Source: Azohydromonas caseinilytica (lineage in GTDB: Bacteria > Pseudomonadota > Gammaproteobacteria > Burkholderiales > Burkholderiaceae_C). From it: a stretch of 64,000 nucleotides of DNA. Below are positions 35,168-43,912 of the stretch, piece by piece. The notes beneath the pieces are model-generated. The model did no database searches. It worked only from the letters and a program-made list of their open reading frames with translations, and was not told where the DNA came from. The stretch lies in NCBI RefSeq assembly GCF_012927045.1, contig NZ_JABBFW010000017.1, positions 1 through 64,000 on the forward strand. Reading direction: 5' to 3'. How positions within the stretch are numbered: position 1 is the first letter of the stretch; each line of letters opens with the position of its first letter. Made by a program: the position numbers and the translations under genes.

Positions 35168-35706
35168 GGCTTCTCCGGTGGCCTGCTGGGCAATTCGACC
35201 GACAGGTTCTCGAGTCGACGCCCCAGGGCGCGTTCGTGGCGTTCATGCGCTGTCCAGTTCGTGCGCCCCCCGCGCCACGGCGCGACGATCGTGCGTGCGG
35301 CAACACCCGGCAGCGGCAGCTCGCCGTAGTGGAAGATCGGCTTGGCTACACCCCAAAACACCAGGCCGTTTCCCATGCCCGCAGCGAAGAGCATGGAAAA
35401 CCAGGCGCCGCGGGAGAACTCCGACTTCTCGTCCTCGCCGCCAAGCCGAAGCCGTCCATGGCGGCCTCCCGCCAACGCGATGGCCGCTCCCACGAGGGCC
35501 AACACCACCCACGGATGGAACCAGCCGAAGTTGCGGGTGATGACGTTCAAGGCGTTGTCGAAGACCGCGGCCAGACCTTCGGGCGCAAGCACGCTCCGCA
35601 GCACGACGGCAACGATCAGGCAGGCCGAAACAGACAATTCCAAGGTGCACTCCGGGCACAGCGAGGCGGGCAACTTCTCATTGCCAGTGCAGAGGCGCAA
35701 TAGCAA
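35164..35706 (-). pseudogene. BCCT (betaine/choline/carnitine) transporter, N-terminal fragment
   Basis: The frame holds the first part of a BCCT carrier: a membrane segment (LSVSACLIVAVVLRSVLAP), VITRNFGWFHPWVVLALVGAA and WFSMLFAAGMGNGLVFWGVA, then KPIFHYGELPLPG. Normal BCCT proteins are 500 residues or longer; here similarity stops near 35290 and the frame ends at 35164, overlapping the MarC start. The usual Glu in GVAEPIFHY is Lys. Not functional. Confidence 0.7.
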
Positions 35707-35721
35707 GGCGGGTGCCTAGTT

Positions 35722-36010
35722 TCATGGGCGCATGCGATGTGAAGTGGCCATTTCCGGTGGTGAAACGATCCTCAAACCGTCGAAGCTCTTGCCCTTGGTC
35801 CACTGGCCGTTGCGCTGGGTCTGCCAGCTGCGCTCGGACAGGTCGTTGGCCAAGCAATAGCCAGCCACTTGCGCCTGCGCCTGCGCCTGCGGGACTTGGC
35901 GGCAAGTGCTGCCGATCACGATCGCCAGTTCCATTTCCCAATCCGTTGCCTGCGAGCCCTCGGGCAATCGCAACTCGTCAGGCGGCCCGGCGATGGCCGT
36001 GACGGAACAG
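35722..36010 (-). pseudogene. Fumarylacetoacetate hydrolase family fragment
   Basis: An internal piece of an FAH-fold protein: TAIAGPPDELRLPEGSQATDW, EMELAIVIG (metal Glu), then VAGYCLANDLSERSWQTQ and QWTKGKSFDGL. Both ends are missing, and a stop lies in frame just upstream (about 36011). A Gln-Ala repeat interrupts the strand between EMELAIVIG and VAGYC. Confidence 0.7.
35872..35889. repeat. Hexanucleotide tandem repeat (GCGCCT)x3
   Basis: Three copies of the unit also found in the lysyl-oxidase-like gene; here they encode QAQAQA in the FAH remnant. Confidence 0.65.
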
Positions 36011-36026
36011 TCTCATGCGGCCCCTT

Positions 36027-36731
36027 TCAGGCGAAGATGCTTTCGAGATCGGCTTCGCTGTTGCCGCCTTCGAGGTCGAGGCTGCTCTCGATGTGATCCA
36101 AATGATGCAGCATCAACGACTGCGCTGCCTCCACGTCGCCACGTTTGATCGCGGCCACGATCTCCTCGTGTTCGTCGGCGCGGCAACTGGTGGCAGTGGG
36201 CGCGTCGTAGAGGGAAATGATCAGGCAGGTCAGCGTGGAGAGTTCGCGCATGCTGCGCAGCAGCGCCGAGTTGCCGGCAAGCTCGGCCAGCAACACGTGG
36301 AACTCGCCGGACAGGCGCACGATGGCGCGCTTGTCCTCGCGGCGGCGCGCGTCGGCTTCCAGGTCGAGGTGTCGGCGCAGGCGCTGCTGCTTCACGTCGT
36401 CGATGGTGGCCACGAGCCGGCGCAGCACACCGGGCTCGATGAGCCGGCGCGCCTCGAACACGTCCTGCGCCTGCTCGCGGGTCGGCTTGGCGACGAAGGC
36501 GCCACGCTGCGGCACCAGCTCCACGACCTGGTCGTGCGCCAGCCGCGCCAGCACCTCGCGGATCCGGGCGCGGCTGGTGCCGAAGATGGTGGCCAGGCGG
36601 TCCTCGCCGAGCTTGGTGCCGGGCAGCAGGCGATGTTCCAGGATGGCCGCCGAGATCTTGTCGACGATCTCGTCGAGCGTGTGTTCACGCGCCGCGGCGG
36701 CGTCGGCGCGTGCAGTGGCTTTGGAAGGCAT
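36027..36731 (-). CDS. GntR/FCD family transcriptional regulator
   Basis: 234 aa. Winged helix (ILEHRLLPGTKLGEDRLATI, TSRARIREVLARLAHDQVV, RGAFVAKP) and an FCD ligand domain (about 90-220) with likely metal histidines in LSGEFHVLLAEL, ADEHEEIVAAIKRGD and MLHHLDHIESSL. It is the last gene of the hydantoinase-type operon and probably its repressor, with the overlapping palindromes at 43709-43736 as operator. Confidence 0.88.
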   Translation of the reverse strand: MPSKATARADAAAAREHTLDEIVDKISAAILEHRLLPGTKLGEDRLATIFGTSRARIREVLARLAHDQVVELVPQRGAFVAKPTREQAQDVFEARRLIEPGVLRRLVATIDDVKQQRLRRHLDLEADARRREDKRAIVRLSGEFHVLLAELAGNSALLRSMRELSTLTCLIISLYDAPTATSCRADEHEEIVAAIKRGDVEAAQSLMLHHLDHIESSLDLEGGNSEADLESIFA

Positions 36732-36787
36732 TGCGCTGGATTCTAAAGTGGGGGTCCGCGGGCTCGCGCAGGCGCAGCAGACGAGTT

Positions 36788-37540
36788 TCACCTGCGGTCC
36801 GTTCCGGCCAGCAGGCGGACCATGGCCTCGCTGAGGCCTTGGCTGGGCTTGAGCGGGGGCGGCGCGAAGCTGCCGCTGCGCGCAGGCACCGGCACCAGCG
36901 ACACCAAGCTCTGCGCATGGCACACGGCGCTGGAAACGCCATCGACGACCGGCACGGGAATGCGCGACTTGATCGAGCGCGCCAGGCCCGCCAGAGGTGC
37001 GCCGGCGATGATGATCACGTCCGCGCCATCGTCCTCCACCGCCGACAGGCACAGCGCCTTCAGCCGCTCGGCATGGTCTTCCTGCACCCGGCCGATGTCC
37101 TGCAGCGGCCGGTCTAGGCTGCGGATGCTGGCCAGGCGCTCGGCGAGGCCGTTGGCCTGCACCGTCTCGCGGTACCACGCCTGGATGCGGGCCGAGATGG
37201 CGATGATGGAAAAGCGCTGGCCCAGCAGGCAGGCGCTCATCAGCGCCGCCTCGGTCAGGCCGACGACCGGGATGTCCAGCGCCTCGCGCAGGCCGGCGAT
37301 GCCCGGGTCGCCGAAGGCGGCCACCACGATGGCGTCGTGCTCGCGCCAGTGCTCCGCGGCCAGCGTGGCGGCGGCGTAGGCGCCGATCAGCGACTCGAAG
37401 CGCGTCTCGATGTAGGCCACGCCGAAGGGCGCGGTGAGCACGCTGATGCGCGTGTCCGGCGCGGCCGCGCGCTGCGCCTCCGCCGCGATCAGGTCGGAGA
37501 CGCTTTGCGAGGTGTTGGGGTTGATGAGCAAGAGGTTCAT
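36788..37540 (-). CDS. Asp/Glu/hydantoin racemase family protein
   Basis: 250 aa. Family signatures: LLLINPNTSQSVSDLI at the start, VVAAFGDPGIAGLREAL with the first region, and DDGADVIIIAGAPLAGL. The usual second catalytic Cys region shows VCHAQSLVSL near residue 210. Hydantoin racemases invert 5-substituted hydantoins; here the partner hydrolase is directly upstream, 35 bases away. ATG at 37538-37540 preceded by GGAG. The large open frame upstream of it is an antisense-like artefact of the neighbouring gene. Confidence 0.85.
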   Translation of the reverse strand: MNLLLINPNTSQSVSDLIAAEAQRAAAPDTRISVLTAPFGVAYIETRFESLIGAYAAATLAAEHWREHDAIVVAAFGDPGIAGLREALDIPVVGLTEAALMSACLLGQRFSIIAISARIQAWYRETVQANGLAERLASIRSLDRPLQDIGRVQEDHAERLKALCLSAVEDDGADVIIIAGAPLAGLARSIKSRIPVPVVDGVSSAVCHAQSLVSLVPVPARSGSFAPPPLKPSQGLSEAMVRLLAGTDRR

Positions 37541-37575
37541 GACGGACTCCTCGGGACGGGGACAAGGACTTCGCA

Positions 37576-39018
37576 TCAGGCCGCGTCGGGCCGTGCCGGC
37601 AGCAGGCTGGGCCGGCCGCGGCGCAGGAAGCGGCCCGCGCCGGGACGGGGATGGAAGTCCCGGCCGTCCCACACCACCTCGCCGCCGGCCAGCGTCAGCG
37701 CCGGCCAGGCCTGCAGCTCGATGCCCTCGTAGGGCGTGTAGTCCACGGCGTGGTGCAGCGCTTCGTTGCGCAGGGTGCGCGGACCGTGCTGCCACACCAC
37801 CAGGTCGGCATCGCTGCCCACGGCGATGGTGCCCTTGCGCGGGTGCAGCCCGTAGGCCTTGGCCGGGTTGGTGGACGTGAGCTCGACGAAGCGGTTGAGG
37901 GTGATGCGGCCCTTGAGCACGCCCTCGGAGTACAGCAGCGGCAGCCGGGTTTCGATGCCGGGGATGCCGTTGGGAATGTGGCGGAACGCCACCTCCTCGC
38001 CATTGGGCCTCTTGCCCTGCGTCCCTTCGAAGTTGAAGGGCGCGTGGTCGGAGGAGAAGATGGTGAACAGCCCGTCGGCCAGGCCGTTCCAGATCACCTG
38101 CTGGTTGTCGCGGTTGCGCGGCGGCGGGCTGCACACGCAGCGCGCGCCCAGGTAGCTGTCGTCGATGCCGAGGTCCTCGGCCGTGAGGAACAGGTACTGC
38201 GGGCAGGTCTCGGCGAACACGTTCAGCCCATGCGCGCGCGCCCAGCGGATCTGCTCCACCGCTTCGCGGCCGGAGACATGCACGATCATGATGGGCACGT
38301 CCACCAGCTCCGACAGCGCGATGGCGCGATGCGTGGCCTCGCGCTCCACCAGCAACGGCCGTGCGTGCGCGTGAAAGCGCGGCGCGGTGCGGCCACCGGC
38401 TTCCAGCCGCTTGCTCAGCCACTCGATGCAGTCGGCGTTCTCGGCATGGATCATGGCCATGGCGTCGTGGCGCCGCGCGACTTCCAGCACGTCCAGGATC
38501 TGGCCGTCGTCGAGCTTGAGGTCGTCGTAGGTCATGTAGATCTTGAACGAGGTGTAGCCCTCGGCGATGAGCTGCGGCAGCTCCTCGGCCAGCACCTGCG
38601 GCGTGGGGTCGCTCACGATCAGGTGGAAGGCGTGGTCCACGTGGGCGCGGCCTTCGGCGCGATGGTGGTAGTCCTGCACCGCGGCGCGCAGTGACTGGCC
38701 CTTTTGCTGCGCCGCGAACGGGATCACGGTGGTGGTGCCGCCGCAGGCCGCGGCGCGCGTGCCGCTGTCGAAGTCGTCGGCCATGCGCACCGGCGCCTCC
38801 ATCGGCTGGTCGAGGTGGCAGTGCGCGTCCACGCCGCCGGGCGTGACGGTGCGGCCGGCGGCATCGATCTCGCGCATGCCGCGCGGCAACTCCAGGCCGA
38901 GCTGGACGATGCGGCCGGCGCGGATGCCGATGTCGGCGTCGAAGGTGTCGCTGGCCGTGGCGACCCGCGCGTTGCGGACCACGAGGTCGAAGGGTTGGGA
39001 GTCCATGGTATCGGTCAC
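37576..39018 (-). CDS. Dihydropyrimidinase/D-hydantoinase/imidase family amidohydrolase
   Basis: 480 aa metal-dependent amidohydrolase. The signature GGVDAHCHLDQP (His-x-His), the carbamylated Lys in YTSFKIYMTYDDLKL (about 160), HAENADCIEWL, VHVSGREAVEQI and the Asp in FSSDHAPFNF are all present. Opens cyclic amides such as dihydropyrimidines, hydantoins or imides. Because the neighbours are a maleate-isomerase-like protein and amide-hydrolase-like proteins, a cyclic imide is as likely a substrate as hydantoin. An alternative start lies four codons in. Confidence 0.9.
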   Translation of the reverse strand: MTDTMDSQPFDLVVRNARVATASDTFDADIGIRAGRIVQLGLELPRGMREIDAAGRTVTPGGVDAHCHLDQPMEAPVRMADDFDSGTRAAACGGTTTVIPFAAQQKGQSLRAAVQDYHHRAEGRAHVDHAFHLIVSDPTPQVLAEELPQLIAEGYTSFKIYMTYDDLKLDDGQILDVLEVARRHDAMAMIHAENADCIEWLSKRLEAGGRTAPRFHAHARPLLVEREATHRAIALSELVDVPIMIVHVSGREAVEQIRWARAHGLNVFAETCPQYLFLTAEDLGIDDSYLGARCVCSPPPRNRDNQQVIWNGLADGLFTIFSSDHAPFNFEGTQGKRPNGEEVAFRHIPNGIPGIETRLPLLYSEGVLKGRITLNRFVELTSTNPAKAYGLHPRKGTIAVGSDADLVVWQHGPRTLRNEALHHAVDYTPYEGIELQAWPALTLAGGEVVWDGRDFHPRPGAGRFLRRGRPSLLPARPDAA

Positions 39019-39039
39019 AAGAAAGAGGTCTCGGTGGCT

Positions 39040-39783
39040 TCAGGCGGCACGGCGCAGCGGCTGCTCCTCGAACAGGCTGCCCCAGCCCTGCAGCGCGCGG
39101 GGGTCGGCGCCGGCCAGCTGCAACGCCTTCCACACCACGGTGGCGACGGTGTCGTAGAGCGGCACGCCGGTCTCGGCTTCCAGGCCACGGGCCAGCTGCG
39201 CCGCGCGCAGATTCGTGCAGAAGGTCGTGATGGCATCGGGACGCAGCGCCGCCACCTCGCGCACCAGCGCGCCCAGCGTCTCGGGCGTGACCTCGGCGAA
39301 GCTGAAGTTCACCTGCAGGCCGAGGTGACGCTCGGCCACGCAGTCGATGCCGATGGCGGCATAGTTCTCGACGATGCGCTGCTGCACCTCGGGCACGTAG
39401 GGCGTCACCAGGCCCAGCGTGCGTGCGCCGCGCAGGCGCAAGGCTTCGTTGAGTGCCAGCACCGAGGTGGTGGCGGGAATGCCGGTGGCTTCGGTGATGC
39501 GCCGGCACAGCGTCTCGTCGGTGTCGAAGCCGAGCCAGCCGGCGGAGGTGCCGCTCCAGCAGATCACGTCCACGCGCGCATCGGCCAGCAGCCGCGCGGC
39601 TTCGAGGATCTTCGTGTCGTCGAACTGGCGCAGCGCGGCGTCGCGCAGCGAGATCTCCGTCACCGTGAAGCGCGCGAAGTGCGCGGAGGCGCCGGGAACG
39701 CGCGAGACCATCTCGCTGGTCAGCGGCTCCAGCGCGGTGTTGGAGGAGGGGGTCAGCACCCCGATGCGGTGGCGTTGGGTCAT
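39040..39783 (-). CDS. Maleate isomerase/arylmalonate decarboxylase family protein
   Basis: 247 aa. Asp/Glu racemase superfamily, maleate cis-trans isomerase group: RIGVLTPSSNTALEPLTSEMV at the start (PSSNT motif), a catalytic-type Cys in DVICWSGTSAGWLGFD (about 75), and the second in DAITTFCTNLRAAQLA (about 190). Converts maleate to fumarate if the assignment holds. ATG at 39783 (MTQRHRIGV); the upstream in-frame extension is not family-like. Lies between the hydantoinase-type gene and two exported hydrolases. Confidence 0.82.
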   Translation of the reverse strand: MTQRHRIGVLTPSSNTALEPLTSEMVSRVPGASAHFARFTVTEISLRDAALRQFDDTKILEAARLLADARVDVICWSGTSAGWLGFDTDETLCRRITEATGIPATTSVLALNEALRLRGARTLGLVTPYVPEVQQRIVENYAAIGIDCVAERHLGLQVNFSFAEVTPETLGALVREVAALRPDAITTFCTNLRAAQLARGLEAETGVPLYDTVATVVWKALQLAGADPRALQGWGSLFEEQPLRRAA

Positions 39784-39815
39784 GGCGATGGGTCCTGTGG
39801 CGGTGCGGGCGCGGC

Positions 39816-40994
39816 TCACAGCCGCGGCGTGTCGGTAGGGTCGGCGGTGCTGCCGGGCACGCCCTGCGTGGCGCGGGCCTGGTCGAGCTCCTTGCGCAGC
39901 GCGTCGCCGCGGCCGGCGGCGTCCTGCGCGCCACGGTCGATGGCGGGCAGCACGTAGTCGTTGACGATGCGCCTGAAGGTCTTGACGTTGTCGGCGTCAC
40001 GCAGCCCGCCGTCGATGGACAGCAGGCTGGTCATGACCACCACCGTGCGGCGCTGGGGCAGCACGGCGATGAACTGGCCCTTGAAGCCCATGGCGTCCAC
40101 CTCGGGTTCGCTGCGCACGATGTGGTTGACCCACCAGTAATGGCCGAAATCCGGTGCCGCCTGCGGCGTGGTCATCTGCCGGACCCACGCCTGCGGCACG
40201 AGCTGGCGGCCCTGCCAGCGGCCCTGGTCCATCACCAGCTGGCCGATCTTGGCCATGTCCATGGGACGCAGGCGCAGGCCCCAGCCGCTGGAAACGAGCC
40301 CGGTGGCGTCGGCGCGCTCCCAGGCGGCATTCGTCATGCCCAGCGGCTCGAACAGCCTGCGGCGCGCGTACTGCTCGACGGGCATGCCGGCGCTGGCGCT
40401 GAGCATGGCCGCGGTGATCACCGGGTTGATGTCGGTGTACTCGAAGCTGCGCCCGGGCGGCTCCTTCTGCCGGGTGCCGGCGGCGAGCTGCAGCCGGTCG
40501 GGCGCGCCGTAGTAGATCGGATCGTCCTTGGGCTTGAAGTCGTAGTGCAGGCCGCTGGACATGCTCAGCAGGTGGCGCAGCCGGACCTCGCGCTTGTCGG
40601 CGAAGCCCGCCGCCACGGCCGGACGCCAGCGGCCCACCACGTCGGCGGCCCGGTCGTCCAGCGACAGCTTGCCCTCCTGCACCAGTATGCCCGCCAGCAG
40701 CGAGCTCACGCTCTTGGTGATGGAGTAGAGCTCGTAGTTGTGGCCGCGCTGGAGCTGGTCGCCGTAGCGCTCGAAGACCAGCTTGCCGTCCTTGACGACG
40801 AGCAGGCTGCGCACGTCGAGCTTTTCATGGCGCAGCCACTGCGACAGCTCGACCAGCTTGGCCGAGTCGATGCCCACCGCCTCCGGCGCGGCTTCGGGGA
40901 AATCGGTGGGCGCGGTCTGGGCGTGAGCCGCCGCGGCGATGAAGAGCGTGGCGGCCAGCGCCAGGACGCGCCGCACGGGTTGCAGTCGATTCAT
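39816..40994 (-). CDS. Exported serine hydrolase (beta-lactamase/6-aminohexanoate-dimer hydrolase fold), copy 1
   Basis: 392 aa. Signal peptide (VLALAATLFIAAAAHAQ), then a class-C beta-lactamase-like domain: nucleophile Ser and Lys in YSITKSVSSLLAG (SxxK, about 93-96), the Tyr in FEYTDINPVI, and GWGLRLRPMDMAKIGQL and MGFKGQFIAVLPQRRTVVV. This pattern is nearest the NylB-like group, which cleaves small amides or esters, not classical beta-lactams. Predicted periplasmic. Followed by the maleate-isomerase-like gene after 32 bases. Confidence 0.85.
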   Translation of the reverse strand: MNRLQPVRRVLALAATLFIAAAAHAQTAPTDFPEAAPEAVGIDSAKLVELSQWLRHEKLDVRSLLVVKDGKLVFERYGDQLQRGHNYELYSITKSVSSLLAGILVQEGKLSLDDRAADVVGRWRPAVAAGFADKREVRLRHLLSMSSGLHYDFKPKDDPIYYGAPDRLQLAAGTRQKEPPGRSFEYTDINPVITAAMLSASAGMPVEQYARRRLFEPLGMTNAAWERADATGLVSSGWGLRLRPMDMAKIGQLVMDQGRWQGRQLVPQAWVRQMTTPQAAPDFGHYWWVNHIVRSEPEVDAMGFKGQFIAVLPQRRTVVVMTSLLSIDGGLRDADNVKTFRRIVNDYVLPAIDRGAQDAAGRGDALRKELDQARATQGVPGSTADPTDTPRL

Positions 40995-41054
40995 GGGGTC
41001 TTGTCTCCTCGGTGGCGCGCAGCCCTTGCAGGCCGCGCGCATGCCTGGGGCGGC

Positions 41055-42236
41055 TCAGTGCTCGGGGTTGTCGTTGAAGGCCAGTGCCGTGCCGGGGACG
41101 CCCTGGGTCTGCCGTGCGAGCTCCAGCTCGCGGCGCAGCGCGGCCTCGCGCTCGGCCGACGCCACGGCCGGGGCGGCCGGGCGCAGCGCGGGGAGCACGA
41201 ACTCGTTGACCATGCGCCGGTACAGCTGCAGGTACTTCGCATCGCGCAGCCCGCCGTCGGTGGACATGATGCTGTTCATCACCACCACGGCGTTGTGCTG
41301 CGGCAGCACGGTGATGAACTGGCCCTTGAAGCCCATCGCGCCGAACTCGTGCTCGGACTTCACGATGTTGTTGACCCAGGTGTAGTAGCCGTAGTCCGTC
41401 GCGGGGCCCGAGGGCATGGTCATGCGCTGCACCCAGCTCTCGGGCACGACCTGGTGGCCGTTCCAGCGGCCCCGCTGCAGCATCAGCTGGCCGAGCTTGG
41501 CCATGTCGATGGAGCGCAGGCGCAGGCCCCAGCCGCCCGAGACGGCGCCGCGGCCGTCCGCGCCGTCCCAGCGGTAGTGCGCCATGCCCAGCGGCTCGAA
41601 CAGGCGCGAGCGGGCGTAGCGGTCCTCGGCCTGGGCGGCGGCCTGCGCCACGGTGGCGCCCACCAGCACCGGGTTGACGTCGATGTAGTCGAAGTCGCTG
41701 CCCGGCGCGCTGCGCACGCCGGCGCCCGCCGCGACGGCCAGACGGTCCTTGACGCCGTAGTACAGCGTGTCGGTGCCCTCGACCAGCTTGTAGGACAGCC
41801 CGCTGGACATGGACATCAGGTGGCGCAGCTCGATGGCCTTCTTGTCGGCCAGCGCCGGCGTTAGGTCGGGACGCGCGGCGGCCAGGCGCGGCGCGACCGG
41901 GTCGGTGTCGGCCAGCTTGCCGTCACCCACCAGGGTGCCCACCAGCAGCGCGCTCACGAACTTGGTCACCGAGTACAGCTCGTGGTTGCTGTCGCGGTCC
42001 ACGCCGCTGGCGTAGCGCTCGAAGACGAGCTTGCCGTCCTTGACCACGAGCAGGCTGCGCACGTCGAGCTTGTCCCGGCGGATCCACTCGGAGAGCTGGA
42101 CCAGCCGGCCTGAATCGACGCCGACGGCCTCGGGCACCGCGGCGGGGATGTCCGCCGGGGCCGCCTGGGCCCGCAGCGGTGCCGCCGCCAGGCCCGCGGC
42201 CAGCACGAAGGTGGCCTGGAGAAGGAGTGGTTTCAT
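41055..42236 (-). CDS. Exported serine hydrolase, copy 2
   Basis: 393 aa. Same domain plan as copy 1: signal peptide (FVLAAGLAAAPLRAQAA), SxxK in LYSVTKFVSALLVG, Tyr in FDYIDVNPVLV, GWGLRLRSIDMAKLGQL and MGFKGQFITVLPQHNAVVV. The two are about half identical by eye, so an old tandem duplication. ATG at 42234-42236 with AAGGAG upstream. Copy 1 follows after 60 bases. Confidence 0.85.
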   Translation of the reverse strand: MKPLLLQATFVLAAGLAAAPLRAQAAPADIPAAVPEAVGVDSGRLVQLSEWIRRDKLDVRSLLVVKDGKLVFERYASGVDRDSNHELYSVTKFVSALLVGTLVGDGKLADTDPVAPRLAAARPDLTPALADKKAIELRHLMSMSSGLSYKLVEGTDTLYYGVKDRLAVAAGAGVRSAPGSDFDYIDVNPVLVGATVAQAAAQAEDRYARSRLFEPLGMAHYRWDGADGRGAVSGGWGLRLRSIDMAKLGQLMLQRGRWNGHQVVPESWVQRMTMPSGPATDYGYYTWVNNIVKSEHEFGAMGFKGQFITVLPQHNAVVVMNSIMSTDGGLRDAKYLQLYRRMVNEFVLPALRPAAPAVASAEREAALRRELELARQTQGVPGTALAFNDNPEH

Positions 42237-42253
42237 GGTGGCGGCTCCTTCGA

Positions 42254-43570
42254 TCAGACCGGGAGCTTCTTGCTGTAGTCGATCAGCAGCGTCGAGCACA
42301 CGAACAGGCCCGCGCCGGCCGCCGCGAAGAGCATCAGTGCCATGAAGTACGAGCCCGTGGCCTGCACGATCAGCCCGACGATGATGGGCACGCCGATGCC
42401 CGCGCAGTTGCCGCCCAGGTTCATGGTGCCGCCCAGGAAGCCCACGCGCTCGCGCGTGCCCAGGATCGACGGGATGCACCAGAACAGGCCGCACCAGCGC
42501 AGGAAGAACAGCGTCACCGACAGCAGCACGACCACCGTCACCGGGTCCTTGATCTGCGCCACCATGTAGATGGAGACCGTGGCGATCACGGAGGCGATGC
42601 CGAACAGCGTGCGCAGCACCTTGCCCTGCGAGGCCCCGGCGGCGCGCCACTTGTCGGCGATCCAGCCGCCCACCATCTCGCCCACGAAGCCCGAGAAGAA
42701 CATGATGAAGACGGCGCCGCCCATCTGCTTGATGTCGAAGCCGTGCACCTTGGAGAGGTAGTTGGGCATCCAGGTCAGCAGGCCGTAGAACAGGGCGTTG
42801 AAGCACATCCAGCCGAAGAACATGCCCCACACCGAGCGGTAGCGGAAGAAGTCCAGCACGCGGCCGCTGGCACCCTGGGGTGCGTTGGCCTGGTCCTCGG
42901 CGTGGGCGGCCTCGATGTAGCGGGCCTCGGCCTCGTTCACGCCGGGATGCTCGCGCGGGTGGTTGCGGATGTAACTCCAGGCGAAAAGTCCCGCCACGAC
43001 GGTGCCGACACCGGCGATGACGAAGGCCAGCCGCCACGAGCCCAGCGCGGCGATCAGCGCCGAGATCAGGATCGCGCCCAGCGCGGCACCCAGGGGGGCG
43101 CCGCCGTCGAGCAGCGTCGCGCCGCGACCGCGCTCGTTCTGCGTCATCCAGATGCCGTTGAGCTTGCCGCCGGCCGGGTAGATCGGCGCCTCCGCGGCGC
43201 CCAGGCCCAGGCGCGTCACCAGCAGGCTGACCCAGCCGGTGCACGCCGCGGCGATGGCCTGGAAGAAGCCCCAGCCCAGCGTGGCGCCGGCAATGGTCAC
43301 GCGCGGGCCGAAGCGGTCGGCCAGCATGCCGCCAGGGATCTGCATCAGCGCATAGGTCCAGAAGAAGGAGCTCAGCAGCAGGCCTTGGGTGGCGGGGCCG
43401 ATGTCGAACTCCTTGGCGATCAGCGGCATGGCCACCGACAGCGAAGCCCGATCGATGTAGTTGATCGAGATGAGGAACAACATCATCAGGAAGATCTTCC
43501 AGCGCACCTTGGTGGGCTGGAGCGCGGGGTTGGCGAGCGTCGCCGTGTTGGCTTGCATCGATGTCTCCAA
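42254..43570 (-). CDS. MFS transporter, anion:cation symporter (ACS) family
   Basis: 438 aa, 12 membrane segments. ACS features: ISINYIDRASLSVAMPLI in helix 1, QIPGGMLADRFGPR (loop 2-3 motif), GLGAAEAPIYPAGG and ERGRGATLLDGGAPLGAALG. ACS carriers take up sugar acids and other organic anions with H+ or Na+. As first gene of the operon it is probably the importer for its substrate or a hydrolysis product made in the periplasm by the two exported hydrolases. Confidence 0.9.
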   Translation of the reverse strand: METSMQANTATLANPALQPTKVRWKIFLMMLFLISINYIDRASLSVAMPLIAKEFDIGPATQGLLLSSFFWTYALMQIPGGMLADRFGPRVTIAGATLGWGFFQAIAAACTGWVSLLVTRLGLGAAEAPIYPAGGKLNGIWMTQNERGRGATLLDGGAPLGAALGAILISALIAALGSWRLAFVIAGVGTVVAGLFAWSYIRNHPREHPGVNEAEARYIEAAHAEDQANAPQGASGRVLDFFRYRSVWGMFFGWMCFNALFYGLLTWMPNYLSKVHGFDIKQMGGAVFIMFFSGFVGEMVGGWIADKWRAAGASQGKVLRTLFGIASVIATVSIYMVAQIKDPVTVVVLLSVTLFFLRWCGLFWCIPSILGTRERVGFLGGTMNLGGNCAGIGVPIIVGLIVQATGSYFMALMLFAAAGAGLFVCSTLLIDYSKKLPV

Positions 43571-43684
43571 TGGTCAGCGCGCCCTCTGGGGAGGTCTCTG
43601 GCGGGGTGTGGAGCGCGTCTGGGGTGGTCGGGAGGGCAGCCTAGGGCGGTGTCGTGTCCAACAAGCAGCGAAGGCTGTGGATGC

Positions 43685-43736
43685 AATCTAGGTGTCGTCG
43701 CCATAGGTGTCAACAAGAGTGTTGACAATACTGTCA
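43685..43736 (-). promoter_or_regulatory. Promoter and overlapping GntR-type palindromes of the hydantoinase-type operon
   Basis: On the minus strand TTGACA (43713-43708), a 17-base spacer and TAGATT (43690-43685) form a good sigma-70 promoter about 115 bases before the MFS start. Over and upstream of its -35 box lie two overlapping palindromes: GTCAACA-N4-TGTTGAC (43709-43726) and TGACA-N4-TGTCA (43723-43736). This is how a GntR repressor would sit on the promoter. Confidence 0.6.
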
Positions 43737-43912
43737 TCAGTCATGGCAAACCCCTAGGAGCCTGGGCGGCAGAGTTTTCTGAGACTACCCAGCGTGCCGA
43801 TGTTCAAGGTCTGCCACGGTATCGCGGTGGGTATGATCTAGGCTGTGTCTGACGGCGGCCGGTGAAGGATTGCTGCGGTGACGTTGGAGGGCATTGGAGG
43901 CTGTGGAGCCCT

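Noticed and set aside
36788..40000. A 1,070-codon open frame on the minus strand
   Set aside because: Only its last 250 codons (racemase) are real; the rest reads the hydantoinase and isomerase genes out of frame with Arg/Pro/Ala-rich nonsense.
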